Both the position numbers and the translations under genes were made by a program. Below are positions 26,568 to 34,560 of a stretch of 64,000 bases of DNA, piece by piece. The notes under the pieces are model-generated. The model searched no databases and was not told the DNA's origin. It was given only the letters and a program-made list of their open reading frames with translations. How positions within the stretch are numbered: position 1 is the first letter of the stretch; each line of letters begins with the position of its first letter. Source of the DNA: Pseudomonadota bacterium (GTDB taxonomy: Bacteria > Pseudomonadota > Alphaproteobacteria > Sphingomonadales > Govanellaceae); the NCBI GenBank assembly GCA_003577275.1, contig QEVO01000004.1, positions 248,001 through 312,000 on the forward strand, read 5' to 3'.

Positions 26568-28802
26568 TTGGCGAAACGCCCCCATAAAGCCAAAGACGCT
26601 CCCTTCCCCAGCAAGGACGAAATCCTGCGCTTCATCGCCGAGACGCCGGGGCTGGTCGGCAAACGCGAAATCGCGCGCGCTTTTCATGTCCATGGTGACC
26701 GTCGCCTAGAGTTAAAAAAGCTTTTGCGAGAAATGACTAATGAGGGTCTTCTCAACAAAGGCTTTAAGCGTTCGGTGCATCAGGCGGAAGACCTGCCCAG
26801 GGTCATGGTGGCCGAGGTGGTGGGCCGCGACCATGAGGGGCATGCCATCGTGCGCCCCGATAAATGGCCGCCCAAGGAAAAGCCGCCGGTCATCCTCTTG
26901 AAAGAAACGCCGAAGACGGCGGCGCTGGGCATCGGCGACCGGGCGCTGGTGCGCACCGAAAAGCTGTCCCACGGCCTTTATGACGCCACCATTCTACGCC
27001 GCCTGGAAACCGCCGCGCCGGTGTTCCTCGGTCAATTCACCCTGGCCGAGGGCGAAGGCCGTCTCCTGCCGGTGGATAAGAAGCTCCGCATCGTCTACCG
27101 GGTGAGCGAGGAGCATGTGGGAGGAGCCAAGCCCGGCGACCTGGTGGTGGCCGAGGAAATCCGCGGCCGCGGCCGGCTGGGAGCGCGGCCGGCGCGGGTG
27201 AAAGAAGTGCTGGGCAGCTTGAACGCGCCCAAGGCCATCAGCCTGATCGCCATTCACGCCCATGGCATTCCCACTGAGTTCAATCCCGACGCCCTGGTCG
27301 AGGCCAAGCGCGCCAAACCCGCCTCGCCGGACGGGCGCGAGGATTTGCGGGCGATCCCACTCATTACCATCGACCCCGAGGACGCCCGCGACCACGACGA
27401 TGCGGTATGGGCTGAGCCCGACGATGACCCCAAGAACCCCGGCGGCTGGCATGCCATCGTCGCCATCGCCGATGTCGCCCATTACGTGCGTCCCGGCTCC
27501 GCCCTCGACCGTGAGGCGTGGCGGCGCGGCAATTCAGCCTACTTTCCCGATCGCGTGGTGCCCATGCTGCCCGAGGCGCTGTCGGCGGACCTGTGCTCCC
27601 TGCTCCCCGGCGAGGACCGCGCGGTGCTGGCCGCGCACCTGTGGTTTGCCGCCGATGGCCGCAAAATCCGCCACCGCTTCAGCCGCGCCATGATGCGCTC
27701 GGCCGCCAACCTGACCTACGAGGCGGTCCAGGCGGCCGTCGATGGACGAGGATCAGACGAGGCAACCGCCCTCCTCGACCCGGTGCTGCGGCCGCTGTAC
27801 GCCGCTTTCGCCGCCATCGACAAGGCGCGGGCCGAGCGCGGCCCTCTCGACCTCGACATGCCCGAGCGCAAGATTCGGCTGGCCGAGGATGGCCGCGTCC
27901 TTGACATCCGCGAGCGGGAGCGGCTGGAGGCTCATCGCCTGATCGAGAATTTCATGATCGCCGCCAATGTCGCCGCCGCCGAAACCTTGGAAGAGCGCCG
28001 GGAGCTTTGCATGTACCGGGTGCATGACGAGCCGGCGGGCGACAAGGTGGAGGCGTTGCGCGATTTTCTCACTAGCCTCGATGTCCATCTGGCGCGGGGC
28101 CAGGTCTTAAAGCCCCAGGTATTCAACCGCGTCCTGGAGCGGGTGCGCGGCGGCCCCCATGAGCATGTGGTCAATGAAGTGGTGCTGCGCACCCAGAGCC
28201 AGGCCGTCTATTCCCATGAAAATATTGGGCATTTCGGACTGGCGCTCCGGCGCTACGCCCATTTCACCTCGCCCATCCGGCGCTATGCCGACGTGCTGGT
28301 GCACCGGGCGCTGATCTCCGCCCTGCGTCTCGGCGACGGCGGGCTGGGGGCTGAGGATCGCGAGCGTTTCGCCGACACCGGCGAGCACATTTCGGCCACC
28401 GAGCGCCGCGCCATGCTGGCCGAGCGCGAGTCCACCGACCGCTATCTGGCCGCCTTTCTCGCCGACAAGGTGGGAGCGGAATTCGCCGGCCGCATTTCCG
28501 GGGTTGCCCGCTTCGGGCTCTTCATCAAGCTGGAGGAAAGCGGCGCCGATGGCTTGGTCCCCCTCTCCTCGCTCAGGGGCGACTATTATCACCTGGACGA
28601 GGCGCGCCATCGCCTGCAAGGGGAAGCCAGCGGCCGCATCTACCGCATCGGCGATCCGGTCAGCGTGCGGGTGCGGGAGGCGAATCCGGTATCGGGCGGC
28701 CTCCTCCTCGAGCTTCTGGAAGACCCGCTGTCCGATAAAAAGCTCAAAATCGCCCGCCGCGGCCAGCTCAAGGCGCAGCGCCACCCGAAACGTCGTCGGT
28801 AG
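26568..28802 (+). CDS. rnr: Ribonuclease R
   Basis: 744 residues. This processive 3'-5' exoribonuclease degrades structured RNA. An N-terminal helix-turn-helix segment is followed by cold-shock domains. The RNB catalytic domain contains the metal-binding aspartates in TIDPEDARDHDDAVW, and GHFGLALRRYAHFTSPIRRY is the RNB signature. A C-terminal S1 domain (GRISGVARFGLFIKLEE) and a basic tail end the protein. The start is TTG at 26568, two bases after the topA stop, with GGAAAGG upstream. This suggests tight translational coupling with topA. Confidence 0.95.
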   Translation: MAKRPHKAKDAPFPSKDEILRFIAETPGLVGKREIARAFHVHGDRRLELKKLLREMTNEGLLNKGFKRSVHQAEDLPRVMVAEVVGRDHEGHAIVRPDKWPPKEKPPVILLKETPKTAALGIGDRALVRTEKLSHGLYDATILRRLETAAPVFLGQFTLAEGEGRLLPVDKKLRIVYRVSEEHVGGAKPGDLVVAEEIRGRGRLGARPARVKEVLGSLNAPKAISLIAIHAHGIPTEFNPDALVEAKRAKPASPDGREDLRAIPLITIDPEDARDHDDAVWAEPDDDPKNPGGWHAIVAIADVAHYVRPGSALDREAWRRGNSAYFPDRVVPMLPEALSADLCSLLPGEDRAVLAAHLWFAADGRKIRHRFSRAMMRSAANLTYEAVQAAVDGRGSDEATALLDPVLRPLYAAFAAIDKARAERGPLDLDMPERKIRLAEDGRVLDIRERERLEAHRLIENFMIAANVAAAETLEERRELCMYRVHDEPAGDKVEALRDFLTSLDVHLARGQVLKPQVFNRVLERVRGGPHEHVVNEVVLRTQSQAVYSHENIGHFGLALRRYAHFTSPIRRYADVLVHRALISALRLGDGGLGAEDRERFADTGEHISATERRAMLAERESTDRYLAAFLADKVGAEFAGRISGVARFGLFIKLEESGADGLVPLSSLRGDYYHLDEARHRLQGEASGRIYRIGDPVSVRVREANPVSGGLLLELLEDPLSDKKLKIARRGQLKAQRHPKRRR

Positions 28803-28858
28803 AATTTGTAGGGTGGGTTAAGCGAAGCGGACCTACCATCTACCTTCACCTCCTTTCC

Positions 28859-29026
28859 CGTCATCCCGGACGCTAGGCGAGCCCGAAAGCCTTTTCTTGG
28901 GCTTTCGGCAGGCGAGCCTTGCGAGCCGGGATCCATCTTGCCTTCTGGTAGATTTTCTGGATCCCGGATAGCTCAGTTTGCCAACGAAATCATAAGATTT
29001 CGGGCAAACTGGCTTCCGGGATGACG
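28859..29026. repeat. Interspersed repeat with CGTCATCCCGGA ends and internal hairpins
   Basis: The ends CGTCATCCCGGA (28859) and TCCGGGATGACG (29026) are inverted repeats. Inside are a stem CCGAAAGCC / GGCTTTCGG (about 28883-28907) and a long two-part stem, CAGTTTGCC / GGCAAACTG enclosing CGAAATC / GATTTCG (about 28973-29011). A separate short motif GTAGGGTGGGTTAAGCGAAG (from 28808) lies just before it, a form common in bacterial intergenic DNA. It lies between rnr and the convergent Hpt gene and may help end both transcripts. Confidence 0.75.
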
Positions 29027-29069
29027 ATTTGATTTTGATATTTACGATTCAACCTAAACTTTTCCGCCC

Positions 29070-29816
29070 TTACAAAATCCCAACCTTACCGAGCGCCGCC
29101 GCCACGTCATCGGCAAAGGTCGGGGATTTATGGAGAATGGGCACGTCCGGCGGCAGGTCTTTTAGGGGCAGGCTGCCATCCTCAAAACTCGTCAGCAGGG
29201 CCACCGGGATGTGACGGGTGCTGGGCATAGCTTTGAGCGCGCAAATAAGATCAATACCGTCGAAGCGGTCGAGCACGGCGCTGACGATGATCAGGTCAGG
29301 GCGGGAATGTACGGCAAAATCAATGGCTTCCATGGCCTTTGGCGCCGGCACCAAGCGATAACCGCAGGCCCTAAGCTCATCGGCTACATAGCGGGTAGCA
29401 ACCACGGCCGGAGCGACCAGCATGATCTCGATTTGCCGCACTTCCAGATCGGTCGGGTCAAAGGCCGCATCCCGAGTTACCGGCAGCTGGCGCACCACTT
29501 CGGCGACATCCGGGGCGGCGGCATCATCGCCGTCGAGGGCGTCCTGAGCGCGGTCCAGAAAAACCAGAACATCATCGCCGGGCGAGTGCGCGGTTGCTAG
29601 AAAGTCCTCCAGGCGATGGGCAATGATGGCGATGCCAGGAAAGCCGAAGGTGGCGGCCAAGCCTTTCAAGGAATGGACCTCGCGGCGAAACTCGCCATCC
29701 GCAGTGGGATCGGCGGCGGTCGCCAGGGCGGTCAAGACCGCCAGCTTGTCGGCGATGGCGTCCCTCGCCTCCAGGCGCATTTCGGCGCGCAGACGCTCAA
29801 ATTCCTCCGCAGACAT
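29070..29816 (-). CDS. Hpt domain fused to a pseudo-receiver domain
   Basis: 248 residues. Residues 1-95 form a four-helix Hpt domain with the phosphotransfer motif REVHSLKGLA (His 48, Lys 51). Residues 130-245 have the fold pattern of a response receiver but lack its chemistry. The acidic pair is Ala135-Pro136 (IMLVAPAVV), the phospho-Asp position is Ser179 (LIIVSAVLDRFDG), and only the conserved Lys (Lys 230, ILHKSP) remains. The protein can probably be phosphorylated on His but not on the receiver. The ATG at 29816 is preceded by GGGGAGG; an upstream ATG at 29852 has no site. It lies near pleD-divK, which may be partners. Confidence 0.85.
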   Translation of the reverse strand: MSAEEFERLRAEMRLEARDAIADKLAVLTALATAADPTADGEFRREVHSLKGLAATFGFPGIAIIAHRLEDFLATAHSPGDDVLVFLDRAQDALDGDDAAAPDVAEVVRQLPVTRDAAFDPTDLEVRQIEIMLVAPAVVATRYVADELRACGYRLVPAPKAMEAIDFAVHSRPDLIIVSAVLDRFDGIDLICALKAMPSTRHIPVALLTSFEDGSLPLKDLPPDVPILHKSPTFADDVAAALGKVGIL

Positions 29817-29868
29817 GTTCCTCCCCTCATATTCAACGCCATCTTCGGCCATATCGGTTAGGAATTTC

Positions 29869-29896
29869 TTGACTTCCCCGTGGCCGCCGTTATGGT
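29869..29896 (+). promoter_or_regulatory. Likely sigma-70 promoter of rpmG
   Basis: TTGACT (29869-29874) and TATGGT (29891-29896) are separated by 16 bases and lie about 37 bases before the rpmG ATG. Both boxes are close to the vegetative consensus used in Alphaproteobacteria. Confidence 0.55.
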
Positions 29897-29932
29897 GCCG
29901 CTCCGAGTTTAGCGTTCCAGGGATGACAACAC

Positions 29933-30100
29933 ATGGCCAAGCCGACCAGCCTTAAAATCAAGCTCGTCAGCACTGCCGACACGGGCTACTTCTATGTTAC
30001 CAAAAAGAACCCGCGGACGCAGACCGAAAAGCTGACGATGAAGAAATACGACCCCATCGCCCGCAAGCACGTCGAATTCAAGGAAGCCAAGATCAAATAG
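29933..30100 (+). CDS. rpmG: Ribosomal protein bL33
   Basis: 55 residues starting [20 protein letters not shown] and ending in a basic FKEAKIK tail, the standard bL33 length. It lacks the CxxC pairs of the zinc-binding form. bL33 belongs to the large subunit near the E site. It has its own promoter and a strong terminator, so it is a single-gene unit, divergent from the Hpt gene. Confidence 0.95.
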   Translation: MAKPTSLKIKLVSTADTGYFYVTKKNPRTQTEKLTMKKYDPIARKHVEFKEAKIK

Positions 30101-30127
30101 ATCGGCTTAGAATCGGCGTTATTTCGG

Positions 30128-30157
30128 CGGGGCCTTGGTGGGCCCCGTTGGTTTTTT
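30128..30157 (+). terminator. Rho-independent terminator of rpmG
   Basis: A 7-bp stem CGGGGCC / GGCCCCG with a 6-base loop (30128-30147) is followed by TTGG and six T residues. It lies 27 bases after the rpmG stop and touches the end of the convergent pleD gene. It has no T tract on the minus strand. Confidence 0.88.
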
Positions 30158-31559
30158 ACCGCCCCAGTCCCGCCGCCGGCGTCTGTTCCGCCATGGGGTT
30201 GAAGGCAATCACCCGGTTGCGGCCGCTGCGCTTGGCCTCATAAAGCGCCTCATCAGCCGCCTTGATCAGATCGACGGGGGTGGCGGCATGAGGGCCGCTT
30301 TCCGCCACGCCGATACTGACCGTGATTTTCAGCCCACTGCCGGCGGCAGCAAAGGGCGCGGCTTCGGTTTCGCGGCGCAGGCGTTCGGCGATGGCCAGCG
30401 CGGCGGCAAGGTCGGTATCGGGCAAGAGCACCACGAATTCCTCGCCGCCAAAGCGCGCCGCCAAGTCAATGCCGCGGACATTGCGGGCCAGGCGGTCGGC
30501 AAATTCCTTCAACACGCTATCGCCCACCACGTGACCGTGGGAATCGTTGACCGCCTTAAAGTAGTCGATATCGAGCACCATCAGCGACACACTCTTGCCG
30601 GTGCGGCGGCCGACCTCCAGCGCGGTCGCCAAGTGGCCTGACAGGAAATGACGGTTGTAAAGCCCGGTCAAGGCATCGGTGGTGGCGCGCTGCAGATTGA
30701 CGTGCATATCGTGCCGCAGGCGGTCGCTGTAGCGCTTGCGGCGAATTTGCGTGCGCGAACGGGCGATCAGCTCGTTGCGGTCGATGGGCCGCACCAAATA
30801 GTCGTTGATGCCGATCTCCATGCCGCGGATAAGCTCGCGGGAATTGTTTTCATCAACAATGATCAGGATGGGCACATGCCGCGTCGCTTCGATAGAACGG
30901 ATCTGCGAGCAGACGCGCAAGCCATCGGCGTTGGCGAGACCCATGCTGATGATGATCAGATCGAAGAAATTCGCCGCCGCGCGATCGGCCACCCCCGCCT
31001 CGCCGGCGTCGATCTGTACCTCGCCCATATCCACCAACGCCTCCGCCACCCGGCCCGCCGAGCGTTCCTGATCGTCGATAAGGAGAATGCGGGCGCCGGT
31101 CACCGGCTCGTTGATTTCAGTGCGCAGGTCGTCCTCAAAGCCGAGCGCTTGGCCGGTGGCCTCGCGCATGCGCAGCTCATCCATCAGCATCTTTAAGCGC
31201 ACCAGCGAGCGCACCCGAGCAAAAAGCGCGATATCGTGCACCGGCTTGGTCAGAAAATCGTCGGCCCCAGCTTCCAAGCCGGTCACCCGATCCTTGGGAT
31301 GATCGAGGGCGGTCACCATCACCACCGGGATATGCGCCGTCCTGGGATTGCTTTTGATCCGCCGGCAGACCTCAAAGCCGTCCATGCCCGGCATTATGAC
31401 GTCAAGGAGAACGATATCGGGCGGCGTCTTTTCGATCGCTTCCAGCGCTTCCTCGCCGCTGGTGGCCGAAATGACGTCAAAATATTCGCTCGTCAGCTTG
31501 GCTTCGAGCAGCTTGACGTTGGGCGGTACGTCATCGACGACTAGGACTCGGGCCGACAT
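30156..31559 (-). CDS. pleD: PleD-type diguanylate cyclase response regulator (REC-REC-GGDEF)
   Basis: 467 residues. Receiver 1 has the acidic pair Asp9-Asp10 and the phospho-Asp in IVLLDVIMPGMDG. Receiver 2 has lost its phospho-Asp (LIIISMGLANADG), as expected for the adaptor receiver of PleD. The GGDEF domain reads FGGEEF, preceded five residues earlier by RGID, the RxxD inhibitory site, so it should be an active, product-inhibited c-di-GMP synthase. In Caulobacter, PleD drives polar development. The gene starts 4 nt after divK, as in other Alphaproteobacteria. Confidence 0.95.
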   Translation of the reverse strand: MSARVLVVDDVPPNVKLLEAKLTSEYFDVISATSGEEALEAIEKTPPDIVLLDVIMPGMDGFEVCRRIKSNPRTAHIPVVMVTALDHPKDRVTGLEAGADDFLTKPVHDIALFARVRSLVRLKMLMDELRMREATGQALGFEDDLRTEINEPVTGARILLIDDQERSAGRVAEALVDMGEVQIDAGEAGVADRAAANFFDLIIISMGLANADGLRVCSQIRSIEATRHVPILIIVDENNSRELIRGMEIGINDYLVRPIDRNELIARSRTQIRRKRYSDRLRHDMHVNLQRATTDALTGLYNRHFLSGHLATALEVGRRTGKSVSLMVLDIDYFKAVNDSHGHVVGDSVLKEFADRLARNVRGIDLAARFGGEEFVVLLPDTDLAAALAIAERLRRETEAAPFAAAGSGLKITVSIGVAESGPHAATPVDLIKAADEALYEAKRSGRNRVIAFNPMAEQTPAAGLGR

Positions 31560-31563
31560 TTCC

Positions 31564-31938
31564 CTATCCCATGTGCTTGCGTACGGTCTCTAGGAAGGCG
31601 TCGATCTTGATGGGTTTGGCGATATAATCCTCGCAGCCGCCCTCGCGGATCTTTTGTTCATCCCCCTTCATGGCGAAGGCGGTCACCGCGATCACCGGTA
31701 TGTTCTTCAACTCATCGTCCGCCTTCAGCCATTTGGTGATCTCAAGCCCCGATACCTCCGGCAATTGAATATCCATGAGGATCAGGTTGGGCTGGTGCTC
31801 GCGCGCCAAGGAGATCGCATCCATGCCGTTTCGCGTCTGTATGGTGCGAAAGCCATGGGCGTCGAGGAGATCGCAAAAGAGCTTCATGTTGAGCTCGTTA
31901 TCCTCTACCACAAGGACTGTTTTCGCCGTCGTCGTCAT
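31564..31938 (-). CDS. divK: Single-domain response regulator DivK
   Basis: 124 residues, a lone receiver. [20 protein letters not shown] carries the acidic pair, [13 protein letters not shown] the phospho-Asp, [10 protein letters not shown] the Thr/Ala switch and YIAKPIKI the Lys. DivK relays phosphate-dependent signals to control CtrA activity and cell division through PleC/DivJ-type kinases. Two adjacent ATGs (31941 and 31938) follow AAGGA; the second has the better spacing. An ATG at 31986 has no support. It forms an operon with pleD. Confidence 0.94.
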   Translation of the reverse strand: MTTTAKTVLVVEDNELNMKLFCDLLDAHGFRTIQTRNGMDAISLAREHQPNLILMDIQLPEVSGLEITKWLKADDELKNIPVIAVTAFAMKGDEQKIREGGCEDYIAKPIKIDAFLETVRKHMG

Positions 31939-32067
31939 CATTTTTTCCTTCTCATCCCGATAGTTATACCGGGATCCGGGTCGCACCTACGCGACGCCTA
32001 GGCTATAATGCTATAGATATCCTAAACAAACGTTATTAATAGCTTTGCAAAAAGTTTCCGGTTTGCC

Positions 32068-32343
32068 ATGTCCCTGACCTTAAACGAGGCCGAAACCATC
32101 GCCTTCCAGGCGGTTGCCTTCGTGGCCGCCAACGAGGAGGCCATGGCTGGGCTGTTGCGCCTGACCGGCGCTTCCCTTGCCGACCTTAAGGCCGCCATCG
32201 AGCGACCGGAAGTGCTGGCCGCCTTCTTGCAGTTTTTGCTGCAAAACGAAGCTCGGTTGATCGAGTTTTGCCAAGCCGCCGGCCTTGACCCCATGGCCCC
32301 CTCCCTTGCCCTCGGCGCCATCGAACAGCATATATCCTCGTAA
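32068..32343 (+). CDS. DUF3572 family protein
   Basis: 91 residues, all helical (MSLTLNEAETIAFQAVAFVA at the start, LQNEARLIEFCQAAGLDP near the end). I recognise it as the small alphaproteobacterial DUF3572 family, usually found divergent from divK as here. It has no cysteine cluster, DNA-binding motif or signal peptide. The function is unknown; the constant position beside divK suggests a cell-cycle link, which is inference. Confidence 0.8.
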   Translation: MSLTLNEAETIAFQAVAFVAANEEAMAGLLRLTGASLADLKAAIERPEVLAAFLQFLLQNEARLIEFCQAAGLDPMAPSLALGAIEQHISS

Positions 32344-32374
32344 CCTTTGATCCCCTAGGAATTGGCCGCTCGTC

Positions 32375-33091
32375 ATGGTTAAGCGACCCCCCATCATAGC
32401 CGCTAAACCGCCATCGGCAATGGCGGAGGAAACGGCCCGTCAGATTGCCGCCCTGCGCCTTGACCCCGACCGCCCGCTCTACGTGACCGATGCCGACGAG
32501 GTGATCGTCGCCTTCGCCCGGCCGCTGGAGGAATTTCTCGGCAAGCATGGCATGCGCCTGGAGCTGCGCGATTACCGCCTCCTCGGCAATGTCCGCCATG
32601 TGGACAGCGGCGAGGCGGTGGAACGCGATACCCTGTTCCGCCTCATCGACGACTTCTTCGCCGCCGAGGTTGACCGCCAGCCCCTGGTTCCCGGCGCTGC
32701 CGAGGCCTTGTCCGCATTGGCCGAAAGCGGTCAGGTGATCGTCCTGACCAACGTGCCCGGGGCCTACCGGCAGCGCCGCATTGACGCCTTTCGCCAGCTT
32801 GGCATCCAGGCCCCGGTGATCGCCAACAACGGTCTTAAAGGCGCGCCGGTGCAAGCCTTGGCCGACCGGGTTAAGGCCCCGGTGGTGTTCATCGACGATA
32901 TCGAACAGCACATTCGCGCGGTGGCCGACAGCGTGCCCCACAGCTACCGCATTCACTATATCGCCGATACGCGGCTGGCGGCGGTGACCCCGCAGGCGCC
33001 AATGAGCCATCACCGCGCCAGCGACTGGAGCGATATTCTGGACGCCATCGCCCGCCATCTCGCCGCCGCCAGTCCATCAACCAAACTTTAA
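32375..33091 (+). CDS. HAD-superfamily hydrolase
   Basis: 238 residues. The four HAD motifs can be placed: motif I as TDADEVIV (two aspartates, near residue 40), motif II as VLTNVPG, motif III with Lys in NNGLKGAP, and motif IV as VFIDDIEQH. It should be a small-molecule phosphatase of the cytoplasm; the substrate is unknown. It follows the DUF3572 gene by 31 nt, and its stop codon lies inside a pair of direct repeats that precede the diguanylate cyclase gene. Confidence 0.82.
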   Translation: MVKRPPIIAAKPPSAMAEETARQIAALRLDPDRPLYVTDADEVIVAFARPLEEFLGKHGMRLELRDYRLLGNVRHVDSGEAVERDTLFRLIDDFFAAEVDRQPLVPGAAEALSALAESGQVIVLTNVPGAYRQRRIDAFRQLGIQAPVIANNGLKGAPVQALADRVKAPVVFIDDIEQHIRAVADSVPHSYRIHYIADTRLAAVTPQAPMSHHRASDWSDILDAIARHLAAASPSTKL

Positions 33092-33112
33092 CCTTAAGCG
33101 GGTTAACCTTAA
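33088..33112 (+). promoter_or_regulatory. Paired direct repeat TTAACCTTAA before a diguanylate cyclase gene
   Basis: TTAACCTTAA occurs at 33088-33097 and again at 33103-33112, separated by GCGGG, a 15-base period. The first copy overlaps the stop of the HAD gene. The repeats contain TTAAC half-sites but not with the 7-base spacing of CtrA boxes. They probably belong to the promoter of the GGDEF gene that follows. Confidence 0.5.
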
Positions 33113-33131
33113 CGACAATAATTTTAGTAAA

Positions 33132-33176
33132 TTGCCCGGCAAGTCTTGCCGGTCGGCAAGAGTCGCGCCCGGGCAA
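33132..33176 (+). other. Nested perfect hairpin in the leader of the diguanylate cyclase gene
   Basis: An outer 8-bp stem TTGCCCGG / CCGGGCAA (33132-33139, 33169-33176) encloses an inner perfect 8-bp stem TCTTGCCG / CGGCAAGA (33144-33151, 33154-33161) with a 2-base loop. An asymmetric internal loop (4 and 7 bases) separates them. The structure is followed by A-rich sequence and a strong AAGGAGA site at about 33187. No T tract follows, so it is not a terminator for the HAD gene. It may be a structured 5' leader or a protein-binding site. Confidence 0.5.
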
Positions 33177-33215
33177 GCAAGAAAAAAGGAGACTTTCTGC
33201 GGGTTCTGGGCTGGC

Positions 33216-33998
33216 ATGAACATTGCTCGACAAAAGATGAAACGGTCTGCCAATGCCTTAACGTGGGGTCTAAGTGACATGGGTGGTCGCCAAGCTGATC
33301 TAGCAAGCGTCGGCATTGATGCCGAACTCAACCCGTTGGTGGGACGCATGGCGTCGCGCCTGGTTAAAACCTTTTCCCCGACATATCGCGGCGGCGACGG
33401 CGCGCGCTGGGAATTGATCACCGAGGTCTTGGGCTTCGCCGCCGAAGCGGAGCAGCTCCTGGGCGAGCAGCGCGAGCGCATCCATCAACTGGAATCCCTG
33501 ACCATGACCGATGAGCTGACTGGCATCGGCAACCGGCGAGGCTTGGAAGATTTCTTGAAGCGCGCCCTGGCCAACGCGGCGCGGCATGGCGAGAAGGGCG
33601 TGGTCGCCTTTTTCGACCTCGACGGCTTCAAGAACATCAATGACGTTTATGGCCATGAGGTCGGCGACGAGGTGCTCATCGCCGTGGCGGAGATGTTCAT
33701 GGCCCATGTCCGGGTGTCGGACTACGTCGCCCGCCTGGGCGGCGATGAGTTCGTCATCGTGCTCACCCACTGCAACGCCGAAAACGGCCATCGCCGGGTG
33801 CTCGATCTGCAGCGCCTGCTCCATGAGATGACAGTAGACCATGACGGCCGTGCCATCACCCTGCGCAGCAGCGTCGGCATCGCCGTTTACGAAAAAAGAG
33901 TCCCCATCGCCGACCTGTTGCGCCTGGCGGATGAGGAAATGTATCGCGAAAAGATGGCCCACCGTGCGGCCGGCGCGAACAAAAGGTTAGCCTCCTAG
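33216..33998 (+). CDS. Diguanylate cyclase with GGDEF domain
   Basis: 260 residues from the ATG at 33216. The first 110 residues are helical with no clear family; the part just before the GGDEF domain looks like a coiled coil (LLGEQRERIHQLESLTMTDE). The cyclase signature is RLGGDEFVIVL, and RVSD five residues earlier is an RxxD inhibitory site, so activity and feedback inhibition are both likely. No membrane segment is seen. The start is uncertain: in-frame ATGs at 33237 and 33279 also exist, and the strong AAGGAGA site at about 33187 is too far from any of them. Confidence 0.88.
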   Translation: MNIARQKMKRSANALTWGLSDMGGRQADLASVGIDAELNPLVGRMASRLVKTFSPTYRGGDGARWELITEVLGFAAEAEQLLGEQRERIHQLESLTMTDELTGIGNRRGLEDFLKRALANAARHGEKGVVAFFDLDGFKNINDVYGHEVGDEVLIAVAEMFMAHVRVSDYVARLGGDEFVIVLTHCNAENGHRRVLDLQRLLHEMTVDHDGRAITLRSSVGIAVYEKRVPIADLLRLADEEMYREKMAHRAAGANKRLAS

Positions 33999-34091
33999 AC
34001 CCTTTCCCCCCACTTCAATTCGGACTACTCTCCCGTCCGGCGGCCGACGCCGCCGCGCGCGCATATGTTTTGTCATACAAAGGAAACGACC

Positions 34092-34556
34092 ATGGCTGGA
34101 GAAGCAGAAAATAAACTGGCGGAACTTGGCATTACCCTGCCGGAGGCGGCGGCGCCGGTGGCTAATTACGTACCTTATGTGAAGACCGGCAAGTTATTGT
34201 TCATCTCCGGCCAAATTCCTATCCGCGGCGGCGCGCTGATTGCCAGCGGCAAGGTCGGCCTTGACGTCGACGAGGCGCGCGCCATCGAGGCGGCGAAAGT
34301 GTGCGCCATCAATCTGCTGGCCCAGGTCAAAACCGCCACCGGCAATCTGGACAAGGTCAAGCGGGTGGTGCGGCTGGCGGTTTTCGTGGCCAGCGCCCCG
34401 TCGTTCACCCGTCAGCCGCAGGTGGCCAACGCCGCCTCCGACCTGATGGTGGCGGTATTCGGCGACAAGGGACGCCATGCCCGGGTGGCGGTCGGCACCA
34501 ACGTGCTGCCGATGGACGCCACCGTGGAAATCGAGGGTCTGTTCGAGGTCGCCTGA
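34092..34556 (+). CDS. RidA-family (YjgF/UK114) protein
   Basis: 154 residues. RidA proteins deaminate reactive enamine/imine intermediates released by PLP enzymes. Matches to the longer RidA subgroup include LFISGQIPIRGG, SGKVGLDVDEA, AKVCAINLLAQVK and DATVEIEGLFEVA at the C-terminus. The catalytic Arg of archetypal RidA is not evident at the usual place, so the subgroup may differ in activity. The ATG at 34092 has AGGA eight bases upstream; an upstream in-frame start at 34065 lacks support. It lies 4 nt before the glycerophosphodiesterase gene. Confidence 0.88.
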   Translation: MAGEAENKLAELGITLPEAAAPVANYVPYVKTGKLLFISGQIPIRGGALIASGKVGLDVDEARAIEAAKVCAINLLAQVKTATGNLDKVKRVVRLAVFVASAPSFTRQPQVANAASDLMVAVFGDKGRHARVAVGTNVLPMDATVEIEGLFEVA

Positions 34557-34560
34557 GGTC

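Noticed and set aside
28965..29012. tRNA-like string GGATAGCTCAGTTTG
   Set aside because: It resembles a tRNA D-arm start, but no anticodon arm, T arm or acceptor stem follows. It is part of a hairpin inside an interspersed repeat.
33088..33112. CtrA box
   Set aside because: The TTAA half-sites are 9 or 15 bases apart start to start, not the 11 required for TTAA-N7-TTAA.
33132..33215. TTG start for the GGDEF gene at 33132
   Set aside because: The TTG is the first base pair of a hairpin, has no ribosome site, and the added residues are basic and not family-like.
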